A stretch of 20,913 nt of DNA from Planctomycetota bacterium (GCA_021798635.1 JAJZGH010000056.1:1-20913), one strand, 5' to 3'. Positions 1 to 8,443 are shown, counted from the first letter of the stretch. Program-made: numbers and translations. The notes: a model not told the origin generated them from the sequence alone.

Positions 1-9
1 CGAATCACA

Positions 10-91
10 TGCTCGGGACAGGAATCGAACCTGCACTCCTTTCGGAACCGGAACCTAAATCCGGCGCGTCTGCCAATTCCGCCACCCGAGC
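10..91 (-). tRNA. tRNA-Leu (anticodon UAG)
   Basis: Read on the minus strand, the sequence folds as a class II tRNA. The acceptor stem GCTCGGG pairs with CCCGAGC, with discriminator A at position 10. The D-arm is followed by the anticodon stem CCGGA/TCCGG with loop TTTAGGT, giving anticodon TAG, which reads CUA and other CUN leucine codons. A long variable arm (TCC-GAAA-GGA) and a T-arm with TTCGATT complete the fold. The long variable arm and the anticodon together identify leucine. CCA is not encoded, so it must be added after transcription. A plausible promoter lies just upstream on the same strand: -10 TAAAAT at 104-109 and -35 GTGTCA at 127-132, spacing 17. It is back to back with the imuB promoter. 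Confidence 0.95.
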
Positions 92-137
92 GGGCAAAAC
101 GCTATTTTAACATAGTCTCTGCATCTTGACACTCGTG

Positions 138-166
138 TTGACATCCCACACGTCAGCAGTTATACC
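138..166 (+). promoter_or_regulatory. Sigma-70-type promoter of imuB-dnaE2
   Basis: A perfect -35 box TTGACA (138-143) and a -10 box TATACC (161-166) are separated by exactly 17 bases, about 30 bases upstream of the imuB start codon. The -10 box is the first part of a direct repeat, TATACCTAAC at 161-170 and again at 172-181, an 11-bp period of about one helical turn. That could be a tandem operator covering the start of transcription. A short dyad ACAC-TC-GTGT (129-138) sits between the imuB -35 and the divergent tRNA -35. No canonical E. coli or Bacillus LexA box is visible, so damage regulation is not shown by the sequence. Confidence 0.6.
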
Positions 167-195
167 TAACATATACCTAACTTTTAGAGGGCTAT

Positions 196-1773
196 ATGAG
201 TCTGTTTTTATGTGTTTATCTGCCCGACTGGGATATTCAGGCCATGCGGTTAAAACAACGGCGGGCTGATGCACTCTTATCCGCCAAGGCGCCGCGGCCC
301 CTGCTGTTGATGGTGGAACAGGCACGGCAGGAAGTTGTGGGGCGATGTTGCGATATCTGCCGCCGGCGAGGCATTGTTCCCGGCATGGCGGTGACGGAAG
401 CACGGGCCTTGTTACCCCGCGTGGAGATGATGCCTTTGGACGGCATGGCCGGCACGCGGCTGCTGGAAAAGTTGGCGCGCTGGGCGTTGCGCTTTTCTCC
501 TCTGGTAAGTATCGGGGAGCCATTCCCGGATCATCAACCTTGCCCCGCTGCGGATTGCCTGTTACTTAACATCACCGGAATGGAACATCTGTTTAACGGG
601 CCTCGCGCCTTAGCCCGGCGCATCACCGCCCTGCTGCGTCATAATGCATTAACCTGCCGCACCGCCATTGCTCCAACCCTCTCCAGTGCGGCAGCGCTGG
701 CACGTTATGCGGAAACGCCTGCATTCATTGACGATGCCGCTGATATTCCCGCCGCTGTGCGGAACTTTCCCCTGGCGGCATTACGCCTCAGTGCCGACAC
801 GCAGGCGGCATTGCGCGAAACAGGCGTAACGTGCCTGGGGGAAATAATGACCCTGGCGCGTGATCAACTTGCGGTTCGCTTTCCACCAGAATTACTGCTG
901 CGATTGGATCAACTGCTGGGGCACCGGATGGAATTGCCGCCCTTGATCACCTTATCCAGTACGCCACAGGCCCAGTGGCGGGCGGATGGACCGGTGGAAA
1001 ATCTGGAGGGGATTCTACTGGCGGCTCAAGCATTAACCGATCAGTTATCACAGACATTAACTCAACGCAATTTGGGTACCACGCTGCTGGCAATAGAAAT
1101 GCAGGGGGAATATACGGGGACATCCACCGTCACGATTCCTCTGGCGCAGGCGGTACGGCGCGCCGACCGGCTGTGGGCGGCTATTCGACCGCGAATAGAG
1201 CAACTGCGGCTCACTAGCGGCATTGAAGTTATCACCCTCCGTGCGGAGCAAACACATCTTCTTCCACCGGAGCAATTACACGCTGATACCTGCACCGCCT
1301 GGCAATCCAGCCCCACCATGGCACCGCTGGCTCCAGTGCTGGACATTTTGCAAACTCGACTGGCCGGCCGGCGCATCGGCATGGCTGCGGGCGGACAGTC
1401 GCATATTCCGGAGCAGGCGATGCGTCTGAACAGGCTCAACACAATGCATCGCAATATGGCGTCACCAGCCTCACACGCATCACCCGATGGATTTGTCATC
1501 ATTCCCCGCCCCTCGCTGCTGCTGGCTCCGCCGCAACAGGCGCAGGTGATAACCGGAGGCGTTTCTAACATCCCGGAACATATTCAATGGCAGGGCCGCA
1601 TTTATACCTGTCAGCAGGTAATCGGACCGGAACGTTTAACCATACCCTGGTGGACGGGCAGCGCACCAGTCACACGGGACTACTTTGCCGTGCTGGATCA
1701 GAGGGGGCAATGGCTATGGGTGTTTCATGAATTGGAAACCGGACAATGGTTGCTGCATGGTCTGTGGGTGTGA
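196..1773 (+). CDS. imuB: ImuB-like inactive Y-family DNA polymerase
   Basis: This encodes a 525-residue member of the Y-family polymerase superfamily, ImuB branch. ImuB is a non-catalytic adaptor that brings the error-prone polymerase DnaE2 to the sliding clamp during translesion synthesis. The N-terminal palm (about 1-130) has LPDWD where active Y-family enzymes carry the first metal-binding Asp motif. At the second motif (SIDEA in active enzymes) it reads AADCL, with D120 followed by C121 instead of the catalytic Glu. The region LLLNITGMEHLFNG (122-135) is typical of ImuB. The C-terminal block with WWTG, RDYF, and WLLHGLWV at the end is the family's usual tail. No clear QLxLF-type clamp-binding motif was seen. 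The start follows AGAGGG about 6 bases upstream. dnaE2 follows after 27 bases, so the two are almost certainly co-transcribed. No imuA is adjacent. Confidence 0.9.
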   Translation: MSLFLCVYLPDWDIQAMRLKQRRADALLSAKAPRPLLLMVEQARQEVVGRCCDICRRRGIVPGMAVTEARALLPRVEMMPLDGMAGTRLLEKLARWALRFSPLVSIGEPFPDHQPCPAADCLLLNITGMEHLFNGPRALARRITALLRHNALTCRTAIAPTLSSAAALARYAETPAFIDDAADIPAAVRNFPLAALRLSADTQAALRETGVTCLGEIMTLARDQLAVRFPPELLLRLDQLLGHRMELPPLITLSSTPQAQWRADGPVENLEGILLAAQALTDQLSQTLTQRNLGTTLLAIEMQGEYTGTSTVTIPLAQAVRRADRLWAAIRPRIEQLRLTSGIEVITLRAEQTHLLPPEQLHADTCTAWQSSPTMAPLAPVLDILQTRLAGRRIGMAAGGQSHIPEQAMRLNRLNTMHRNMASPASHASPDGFVIIPRPSLLLAPPQQAQVITGGVSNIPEHIQWQGRIYTCQQVIGPERLTIPWWTGSAPVTRDYFAVLDQRGQWLWVFHELETGQWLLHGLWV

Positions 1774-1800
1774 GGTGCGATTTTTGTGATGTGAGCGGAT

Positions 1801-4800
1801 ATGCCCGAGCAACCTGAAAAGCGTTATAAACCAGTGGTGACACATCGGCGCGCAGCCGATGCCGCGGCAACGCACTATGTGGAATTACAAACCACCAGCA
1901 ACTTCACATTTTTGCATGGAGCCAGCCACCCGGAGGAACTTATTCAGCGGGCCGCCGAACTGGAATATGATGCCATTGCCTTGACGGATCATGCCACTAT
2001 GGCGGGCACAGTGCGGGCGCACATCGCGGCTAAACAGGCCGGCATACACCTGATTGTGGGAACATATCTACGCATTGATTTTCCCTCATATAATGCCAGT
2101 TCCCCACCCTCTTGCCATGTACTGTTATATCCCACCGATGTGGTCTCTTATGGTCGCCTGTGCCAACTTATCACCTTGGGACGCAGACAAGCCGCCAAGG
2201 GATCTTATCGCATCACCCTGGAAAATGTATTAGCCCATCAGGCCGGTCTGCTGGTTATTGCCTTACCGCCGGCGCACGCGAATGCCTCCTTTACCGATAC
2301 GCTGATGACCTTCAAATCCATAGTGGACGATGATCGGCTTTCCTTGGCAGTTGTCCGCCGTTACACCCGCGATGACGCCCAAACACTTAATCGACTCGCG
2401 GAGATATCCCGTCGCACGGATATCGCACTGGTGGCCGTGAATGATGTGCTGTATCACACACCACAACGCCAGCGGCTTCAGGATGTACTGGCCTGCATCC
2501 GTCTGGGGTGCACAATTCATGAACTGGGCCTGCAGCGCATCGCCCATGCCGAGCGGCATTTGAAATCACCGGCGGAAATGTGCCGCTTATTCCGGGATTA
2601 TCCGCAGGCCTTGCAACGACCGGTGGAAATAGCGGCCCGGGCCAAAGCTTTTTCCATGGATCAGTTGACCTATCACTATCCACATGAAATTTGCCCGCCC
2701 GGCCTTACGCCGATGGACTACCTGATCCAATTAACATTACAAGGTGCCGCGCAACGCTATCCGGAGGGCGTGCCGGAATCACTGCAACGGCGGCTGGAGC
2801 ATGAATTTTCCCTGATCCGGGAATTAAATTATCCCGCGTACTTTCTCACCGTCTATGACATTGTGCGCTTTGCGGTATCACAGAATATTTTATGCCAGGG
2901 GCGCGGCGCGGCGGCCAATTCCGCAGTCTGTTATTGCCTGGGTATTACGGCGGTGGATCCCCAGCGCATTGACCTGCTGATGGAGCGTTTCATCAGTAAA
3001 GAACGAAATGAGCCGCCGGATATTGATATCGATTTTGAACATGAACGCCGGGAGGAAGTCATTCAATATATCTATAAACGTTTTGGCCGAGATCGCGCGG
3101 CGATCACCGCGGAAATTATTTCCTATCGCCGCAAAAGTGCGCTAAGGGATGTGGGCAAAGCCATGGGCCTTTCCTTGGATTGTGTAGACAAACTGGCGAA
3201 AAGCGGCGACTGGTGGGAAAAAGGAATGATCCGGGAACACCAACTGCGTGCCCTGGGGCTTAACGCCTCAGATCCAACGCTTGCACAGGTACTGGAACTG
3301 GCGGGAGAATTAATCGGCTTTCCCCGCCATTTATCGCAGCATGTCGGAGGTTTTGTCATTACAGAACAACCGCTGTGTGAACTGGTCCCCATTGAAAATG
3401 CCGCCATGCCGGATCGCTCCATCATTCAATGGGACAAGGATGATCTGGATGCGATGGGCATTTTGAAAATTGATATTCTGGCCCTGGGAATGCTCACCTG
3501 CATCCGCAAAGCCATTGATCTGGTCAATAGCCAACCTATCCCCTGCCGTCCCGCGGTGGCTGTCACCTTTCCTACCGTTCCGCCCGAGATAACCGGGGTT
3601 TATGACATGCTGTGCCGGGCAGATAGCATTGGCGTATTTCAGGTGGAATCCCGCGCACAGATGGCCATGCTGCCCCGGCTTAAACCAAGATGTTATTACG
3701 ATCTGGTCATTGAAGTGGCTCTGGTGCGACCCGGCCCCATTCAAGGCGGCATGGTGCATCCCTATTTGCGCCGCCGTAGCGGGCGGGAACCCGTGGACTA
3801 TCCATCCCCCGCGGTGCGCGGAGTATTGGAACGCACATTAGGCGTACCGCTTTTTCAGGAACAGGTTATGCGGCTGGCCATGGCGGCGGCGGGTTTTACA
3901 CCGGGGCAGGCCGATGCATTACGCCGCAGCATGGCGGCATGGAAACGCAAGGGTAACCAGTTGGCGGCATTCGGCGGCCAATTGATCACCGGGATGTTGG
4001 CCAACGGCTATACGCAGGAATTTGCCCAACGCTGTTTTGAGCAAATTAAAGGCTTCGGAGAATATGGATTCCCCGAATCTCATGCCGCCTCGTTTGCGCT
4101 ATTGGTTTATGTATCCGCATGGTTGAAATGCTTTTATCCGGCAGCTTTCGCGGCAGGCCTGTTAAACAGTCAGCCGATGGGATTTTATCAACCGGCACAA
4201 ATTATCCGCGATGCGCAAAATCACAACGTGCAGGTGCTGCCGGTGGATGTGAACCATTCCCAGTGGGACTGCACACTCGAACCGGTGCCGGGCGATAGCT
4301 CTTCGACAAGCCATCAGTTGTGTTCCGGGCCGGCCTTGCGGTTGGGCTTGCGCATGGTCCGCGGGCTGCATCAAAGTGGTGCGGATTTAATAGGCGATGC
4401 GGTGGCACGCCATGGCCCCATGGATTCCATTTCCACGTTACGCCGCTTGAGCCGCTGTTCCCTGGCGGATTTAAAATCTTTGGCGCGGGCGGATGCGTTC
4501 GGTTCCATGGGCCTGGATCGGCAGGAGGCATTATGGAGCCTGCGGCGATTAAGATCGCAAACGTTGCCTCTGCTGGATGAATTAAATTCAGTGGAGCCGC
4601 GGCCCGGTTTGCCGGTCATTGCGGAATCCCACAAGGTCATCAGCGATTATCAGAGCGTGGGGCTATCACTGAAAGCCCACCCCATGTCCTTTGTGCGGGC
4701 GTTATTGAATCAGCGCGGCATTGCGGCAGCCGTCGAATTGGCGGATGCGGCTCGCCACCCGGATGCCGCCAAAGTGACGGTGGCTGGACTGGTACTGGTG

Positions 4801-5058
4801 CGGCAGCGCCCCGGCACCGCATCAGGGATTTTATTTATCACCATGGAAGATGAAACCGGCACGGTAAATCTGATTGTCAAACCGCGGATCTACCAGCGGT
4901 ACCGCATGGACCTGCGCCACAGCACCGCCCTGGTAGTATGGGGTCAAGTGCAACGCCAGGAAGGCGTCACCCACATCATCGTCCGCCGGGCAGTTAACCT
5001 GCAAACCATAACCCGTAGCACCGAAGCATTACAAAGCGTCTCGCGGGATTTTCATTAA
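1801..5058 (+). CDS. dnaE2: Error-prone DNA polymerase III alpha subunit DnaE2
   Basis: This encodes a 1085-residue C-family polymerase of the DnaE2 (ImuC) type, the catalytic subunit of the mutasome acting with ImuB in damage-tolerant, mutagenic synthesis. The length fits DnaE2 (about 1000-1100) and is shorter than replicative DnaE1. The N-terminal PHP domain shows SNFTFLHGASHPEEL (33-47) and LTDH (61-64). The first HxH metal motif of active PHP domains is replaced by LQTT, as expected if it is not a proofreading nuclease. The palm has PDIDIDF with D407 and D409, and the third catalytic Asp is probably D558 in KID. The fingers contain GFPESHAASFALLVY. An OB-fold lies near 990-1060. It starts 27 bases after the imuB stop without a strong ribosome site, suggesting translational coupling. 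Its TAA stop overlaps an ATG (TAATG) that opens the next ORF's upstream extension. Confidence 0.95.
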   Translation: MPEQPEKRYKPVVTHRRAADAAATHYVELQTTSNFTFLHGASHPEELIQRAAELEYDAIALTDHATMAGTVRAHIAAKQAGIHLIVGTYLRIDFPSYNASSPPSCHVLLYPTDVVSYGRLCQLITLGRRQAAKGSYRITLENVLAHQAGLLVIALPPAHANASFTDTLMTFKSIVDDDRLSLAVVRRYTRDDAQTLNRLAEISRRTDIALVAVNDVLYHTPQRQRLQDVLACIRLGCTIHELGLQRIAHAERHLKSPAEMCRLFRDYPQALQRPVEIAARAKAFSMDQLTYHYPHEICPPGLTPMDYLIQLTLQGAAQRYPEGVPESLQRRLEHEFSLIRELNYPAYFLTVYDIVRFAVSQNILCQGRGAAANSAVCYCLGITAVDPQRIDLLMERFISKERNEPPDIDIDFEHERREEVIQYIYKRFGRDRAAITAEIISYRRKSALRDVGKAMGLSLDCVDKLAKSGDWWEKGMIREHQLRALGLNASDPTLAQVLELAGELIGFPRHLSQHVGGFVITEQPLCELVPIENAAMPDRSIIQWDKDDLDAMGILKIDILALGMLTCIRKAIDLVNSQPIPCRPAVAVTFPTVPPEITGVYDMLCRADSIGVFQVESRAQMAMLPRLKPRCYYDLVIEVALVRPGPIQGGMVHPYLRRRSGREPVDYPSPAVRGVLERTLGVPLFQEQVMRLAMAAAGFTPGQADALRRSMAAWKRKGNQLAAFGGQLITGMLANGYTQEFAQRCFEQIKGFGEYGFPESHAASFALLVYVSAWLKCFYPAAFAAGLLNSQPMGFYQPAQIIRDAQNHNVQVLPVDVNHSQWDCTLEPVPGDSSSTSHQLCSGPALRLGLRMVRGLHQSGADLIGDAVARHGPMDSISTLRRLSRCSLADLKSLARADAFGSMGLDRQEALWSLRRLRSQTLPLLDELNSVEPRPGLPVIAESHKVISDYQSVGLSLKAHPMSFVRALLNQRGIAAAVELADAARHPDAAKVTVAGLVLVRQRPGTASGILFITMEDETGTVNLIVKPRIYQRYRMDLRHSTALVVWGQVQRQEGVTHIIVRRAVNLQTITRSTEALQSVSRDFH

Positions 5059-5124
5059 TGGAAAGTGCAAAAACAATGTCATTTTTGATATTTTATGTCG
5101 CAACTAGTGTATTTTTTGCTTTAT

Positions 5125-5133
5125 TGCTACAAT
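5125..5133 (+). promoter_or_regulatory. Possible extended -10 promoter of the ATPase/RloB pair
   Basis: The stretch 5059-5174 between the dnaE2 stop and the preferred ATPase start is markedly AT-rich. It holds TGCTACAAT, an extended -10 element (TG, one base, TACAAT). No good -35 is seen, which is normal for extended -10 promoters. Initiation near 5140 would place the start of transcription upstream of the ATG at 5175 and inside the longer ORF that begins at 5058. This gives the module an independent promoter in addition to read-through from dnaE2. Confidence 0.4.
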
Positions 5134-5174
5134 ATTATGCAGCATTGCTGTCCTTTGAGAAAGGCCTTATTTCT

Positions 5175-6497
5175 ATGCTGCTTTCTTTTTCAGTAGAGAA
5201 CTTTTATTCCTATCGGGAACGGCAGACCCTAAGCCTGTTGGCTCAAGACCGCGAGGACTTAATAGAAAACACAATCCCCATTGACGCCATGGCCCTGCGC
5301 GGCCACCGCGTGGTAAAATTCGCGGGCATTTATGGCGCCAATGCATCCGGAAAAAGCAACTTTCTCCTTGCCTTTCATCGCCTTACCGAGATCATTGCAA
5401 ATTCGGCCAAGGAAAGTACAGCGGCTGATCAATTGCCCGTCACGCCGTTCCAACTCGACGACGCCTGGGCAGAAAAGCCAACCCAATTTTCCGCGACATT
5501 TGTGATTGATAAGGTGGTCTACGTATATGACGTTTCACTTACCAAAGATCGCATATACTCCGAAGAACTGACGGCTTTTCCCAAAACACACCCTCAGCGC
5601 CTTTTTAGCCGCCGCGTAGACTCCCACGGAAAAAGCCAATGGCATTTCAGCCGCACGCACTTCCGACGAGACAAAGCTCTGGAAAGCCGAACCAGGCACA
5701 ATAGCTTGTACCTTTCGGTTGGAGCATTATTCAACCATTCACAGTTGGCGATGATCTCAGAATATTTCTCCCGCTGCAGCTTTCGGGGGACCCCCTCACC
5801 GGATACGGACCCTCTTAAGGTTATGTCCCGATGCGATACCGATGTGAGGTTCAGTCGATGGGCTTCAGAGATGCTCTCCACTGCCGATACTGGGGTTGCC
5901 GCTTTGCGCCTGCGCGACGTGGCTATACGTGATCCAGATCTTGCGCGTTTGCTAAGTGCGCAACGTGACACCGCGAAGTCACATTCCTTCCGGGCAAGGG
6001 AAATGCAGGTGGCTCACGTGAAATCCGATGGGCAAACGGTTTGGTGGCCGATGCAATTGGAATCTCAGGGAACAAAGCAGTTATTGAGCCTCCTTCGCTC
6101 CTGGTATGACATGCTCAACCAGGGAACACTAGTTGTTGTGGATGAAATCGAGGCCAGCCTGCACCCGTTGCTCTGCCGCCGCCTGCTTACCATGCTCGCG
6201 GAGACCCGCCCGAGCGAACACCACGGACAGTTGATATTTACTACGCATGACGCCACACTGCTGGATCTAAGCATTCTGCGTCGGGATCAAGTTATCCTGG
6301 CGGAAAAATCCGGCGACGGTGCAACGCAATTAGTTTCCTTGCTTCATTACACGCCGCGCGCCGGCGAGGCCCTCCAGAAAGGGTACCTTTCAGGCAGGTA
6401 CGGTGCTATTCCTCTTTTAACGGAGTTTAAGCTTCATGGACAAAAACCGGCGAAAGGCAATTCCAAAAAAATTACACTATCTTCAACAAGCAGTTGA
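5175..6497 (+). CDS. ABC/AAA_15-type ATPase, AbiLi-like defence component
   Basis: This encodes a 440-residue ATP-binding protein of the SMC/ABC-like AAA_15 (OLD-related) group. It opens with SFSVENFYSYRERQTLSL, the usual N-terminus of these ATPases. The Walker A motif is GANASGKS (54-61). Late in the protein come ESQGTKQLLSLL, a degenerate ABC signature helix, then Walker B VVVDEIEASLHP with D323 and E324, and the H-loop FTTHD with H358. A longer frame opens at 5058 and adds 39 mostly hydrophobic residues. I chose 5175 because homologous proteins begin here, AAGG lies 10 bases upstream, and a promoter-like sequence sits inside the extension. It overlaps the following rloB-like gene by 62 bases. 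ATPase plus RloB protein is the composition of abortive-infection system AbiL. A role in phage defence is inferred from family and pairing, not shown. Confidence 0.8.
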   Translation: MLLSFSVENFYSYRERQTLSLLAQDREDLIENTIPIDAMALRGHRVVKFAGIYGANASGKSNFLLAFHRLTEIIANSAKESTAADQLPVTPFQLDDAWAEKPTQFSATFVIDKVVYVYDVSLTKDRIYSEELTAFPKTHPQRLFSRRVDSHGKSQWHFSRTHFRRDKALESRTRHNSLYLSVGALFNHSQLAMISEYFSRCSFRGTPSPDTDPLKVMSRCDTDVRFSRWASEMLSTADTGVAALRLRDVAIRDPDLARLLSAQRDTAKSHSFRAREMQVAHVKSDGQTVWWPMQLESQGTKQLLSLLRSWYDMLNQGTLVVVDEIEASLHPLLCRRLLTMLAETRPSEHHGQLIFTTHDATLLDLSILRRDQVILAEKSGDGATQLVSLLHYTPRAGEALQKGYLSGRYGAIPLLTEFKLHGQKPAKGNSKKITLSSTSS

Positions 6498-7092
6498 TGA
6501 CCGCAAAGTCACTCCCGTTATGCTAATTGTGTGCGAAGGCTCGGCTACGGAGCCGACATATTTTAACGCAGTCACCAAGTACCTGCGCTTAGCGGCGGTT
6601 ACCGTTCGAGGAGCCAAAGGCTCCGCACCGATGACGGTCGTTCAAGATGCCGTAAAAGCCAAGACGCGACGCGAAGGAGAAGCCCAAGAAAGTCCCTCAA
6701 TCGCCCCTTATGACCAAGTCTGGTGCGTGTTCGATGTTGACCAACATCCAAAGCTAAAGGACGCAGTTGCATTCGCGGAAAAATATCAAATCAACGTGGC
6801 CCTTTCAAACCCCTGCTTTGAGTTCTGGCTCCTATTGCATTTTGAAAGATTTGCAAAGACAAACCAGTCACGTAGTCAGATACGACGGGAGTTAAATCGG
6901 CACATCCCGGACTATTGCAAGGGCAAGGATTACAGCAGCCTGTTATTGCCTCGCCTCCACAGCGCCGTGACGAACTCTGCACACATCTGGAGGGCACAAT
7001 GGGGAACTGGCAATCCGACGGCCTCCAACGCCTCAGAAAATAGTCCTAGTACCTTGGTTCACAAGCTCATTGCTTGTTTAATGCCAAAATAG
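6436..7092 (+). CDS. rloB: RloB-family protein (AbiLii-like, Toprim-like)
   Basis: This encodes a 218-residue protein of the RloB family, which includes RloB from restriction-modification loci and AbiLii from the lactococcal AbiL abortive-infection system. The acidic motifs resemble a Toprim metal site: LIVCEGSATEPTYF with E34 and E39, and VFDVDQH with D100 and D102. The family signature SNPCFEFWLLLHF is at 124-136. The C-terminal SPSTLVHKL matches the usual RloB tail. A nuclease or RNase activity would be consistent with Toprim partners of OLD- and PARIS-type ATPases, but this is inference. The start has GGAG about 10 bases upstream and overlaps the ATPase reading frame by 62 bases, so the two proteins are made from one message. 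It runs convergently into pgpA with a 41-base gap that has no clear terminator. Confidence 0.85.
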   Translation: MDKNRRKAIPKKLHYLQQAVDDRKVTPVMLIVCEGSATEPTYFNAVTKYLRLAAVTVRGAKGSAPMTVVQDAVKAKTRREGEAQESPSIAPYDQVWCVFDVDQHPKLKDAVAFAEKYQINVALSNPCFEFWLLLHFERFAKTNQSRSQIRRELNRHIPDYCKGKDYSSLLLPRLHSAVTNSAHIWRAQWGTGNPTASNASENSPSTLVHKLIACLMPK

Positions 7093-7133
7093 CCAGTGCG
7101 AAGCCGGCCCGTTGAAAATACAAGGCTTGCCCG

Positions 7134-7682
7134 TCACACATGCCACACGCGTAATACGATCTGTAAAATTATATTCACCTGTATGCCCGCGGCGATGTCG
7201 TCAAGCAGAATGCCCCAGCCGGCGGGAAGATTTTCTAATTGCCGGCATGGCGGAAGTTTGAGCGTATCAAAAAGGCGAAAGAGAATATAGACGGCGGCAG
7301 TCGCTAACCAAGCATGCCAAAGACTGCTTGTGGCGGCTACAGGCAGGGGCAAAAAGAGGCACGCGACCCAATAGCCGCAATATTCATCAAGAACCACAGA
7401 GCCGGGATCTTCGCGGCCGAAATATCGGATCGCCCAAGGCGACAATTGCACGGTCAAAATGCCCGTGATTATAGCGCCAACCAGGCACACCACCGAGCGC
7501 CACGGATCAAGTACTTTCCCCCACAGCAGCATCCAAAACAGGATTGCCGGGCCAAGCGTCCCCCAGCTTCCAGGAGCGGGCTTAAGCAAACCCAGCCCCC
7601 CGCCGGTGATCACCCATTTACGCCAGGACGATAACGTCGGCGGCGGATTTTCCGAATTAGGGATTGATGGATCAGTGCTCAT
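7134..7682 (-). CDS. pgpA: Phosphatidylglycerophosphatase A
   Basis: This encodes a 182-residue membrane protein of the PgpA family. It removes the phosphate from phosphatidylglycerol-phosphate to give phosphatidylglycerol at the inner membrane. Conserved blocks are KPAPGSWGTLG (34-44), EDPGSVVLDEYCGYW (91-105) with the acidic pair D99-E100, FRLFDTLKLPP (135-145) and the closing LPAGWGILLDDIAAG (152-166) with D161-D162. About three to four hydrophobic segments are visible. The length is close to the family norm with a short Pro/Ser-rich N-terminal extension. It lies downstream of pgsA on the same strand (125-base gap), and PgsA makes its substrate, so the two steps are clustered. The start has a modest GAG-rich site (GACGAG) upstream. 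A double-ended assignment with other phosphatases is unlikely given the motif set. Confidence 0.92.
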   Translation of the reverse strand: MSTDPSIPNSENPPPTLSSWRKWVITGGGLGLLKPAPGSWGTLGPAILFWMLLWGKVLDPWRSVVCLVGAIITGILTVQLSPWAIRYFGREDPGSVVLDEYCGYWVACLFLPLPVAATSSLWHAWLATAAVYILFRLFDTLKLPPCRQLENLPAGWGILLDDIAAGIQVNIILQIVLRVWHV

Positions 7683-7774
7683 TTATCAACTCGTCAACCG
7701 ATACTCAAACGCTCACTAAGAAGCCGCATTAACATAATTCCCATTTCTCTCATGCGCCCTCAAACGGCACCAGC

Positions 7775-7795
7775 GGCAAAGCCGGCGGCTTTGTG
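7775..7795. repeat. 21-bp palindromic repeat, copy 1
   Basis: The core CAAAGCC-GGC-GGCTTTG forms a 7-bp stem with a 3-base loop. An identical 21-base copy lies at 8611-8631, so pgsA is bracketed by the two. Here it sits 13 bases after the pgsA stop, in the pgsA-pgpA gap. There is no T-run on either side, so it is not a classical intrinsic terminator. It looks like a small dispersed REP-like element. Confidence 0.6.
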
Positions 7796-7807
7796 GGACC
7801 ACCTGGA

Positions 7808-8443
7808 TCACGCATCTATAATACGCCAGGCTTTGGAAATATACTGCCATGCGGACGCAACAGTGACAATCAGCGTGGCCCAGATTGCAATATCTCGTGC
7901 CCAGCGGAACGCCGTCAGAACGCCCTGATTTTGGGTTTCATAGATTAAAGCCAGATATACCAGCACGCCGATTACTGCGGCACACTGCACAATCATTTTG
8001 ACTTTGCCGGTCCACATGGCGCGAAAATCAATGCCTTGCGATTCAGCCAATCCGCGAATGCCGGTTACCAGAAATTCGCGTGCGATCAGCACCACCGCCA
8101 TCCATGGAGCCACGCCGGTGAGGTCTGATCGTTGGGCCACCGGAGTGATGGTAAGATGCGGCAACATCAGTTGCGGGGCGGCGAAAAATATAAAGGCCCC
8201 ACAGATAAGAATCTTGTCCGCAAAGGGATCCACAACCCGCCCAAAGGCGCTTTCAACTTTCCACGATCGGGCCAGATAGCCATCCAGCGCGTCGCTGGCC
8301 ACCGCAAGCAGGAAAATTACCAGGGCAATCCACATGCACATGGGAATATCCCGCTCGTGTCCGGCAAAATTGATGGCGATGAAAAATAGGGCCGTAAGCA
8401 CCAGGCGGCTTAAGGTTATGAGATTGGGAATTTGCCGGTACAT
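7808..8443 (-). CDS. pgsA: CDP-diacylglycerol--glycerol-3-phosphate 3-phosphatidyltransferase
   Basis: This encodes a 211-residue integral membrane enzyme of the CDP-alcohol phosphatidyltransferase family. It joins CDP-diacylglycerol and glycerol-3-phosphate to make phosphatidylglycerol-phosphate, the substrate of the PgpA encoded next door. The family signature is intact: D51, D54-G55, A58-R59, G68, D72 and D76 in the stretch from SDALDGYLAR to VVDPFADK. Several hydrophobic helices surround it. The N-terminus MYRQIPNLITLSRL matches PgsA proteins closely. A longer frame from an ATG at 8491 would add 16 charged residues. I prefer 8443 because the family begins there and GGA lies about 9 bases upstream. 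A general CDP-alcohol transferase with another acceptor cannot be excluded, but the rimO-pgsA-pgpA context supports PgsA. Confidence 0.9.
   Translation of the reverse strand: MYRQIPNLITLSRLVLTALFFIAINFAGHERDIPMCMWIALVIFLLAVASDALDGYLARSWKVESAFGRVVDPFADKILICGAFIFFAAPQLMLPHLTITPVAQRSDLTGVAPWMAVVLIAREFLVTGIRGLAESQGIDFRAMWTGKVKMIVQCAAVIGVLVYLALIYETQNQGVLTAFRWARDIAIWATLIVTVASAWQYISKAWRIIDA

Noticed and set aside
126..143. TTGACACTCGTGTTGACA as a LexA (SOS) box
   Set aside because: It matches neither the CTGT-N8-ACAG nor the GAAC-N4-GTTC pattern. The two flanks are explained by the -35 boxes of divergent promoters.
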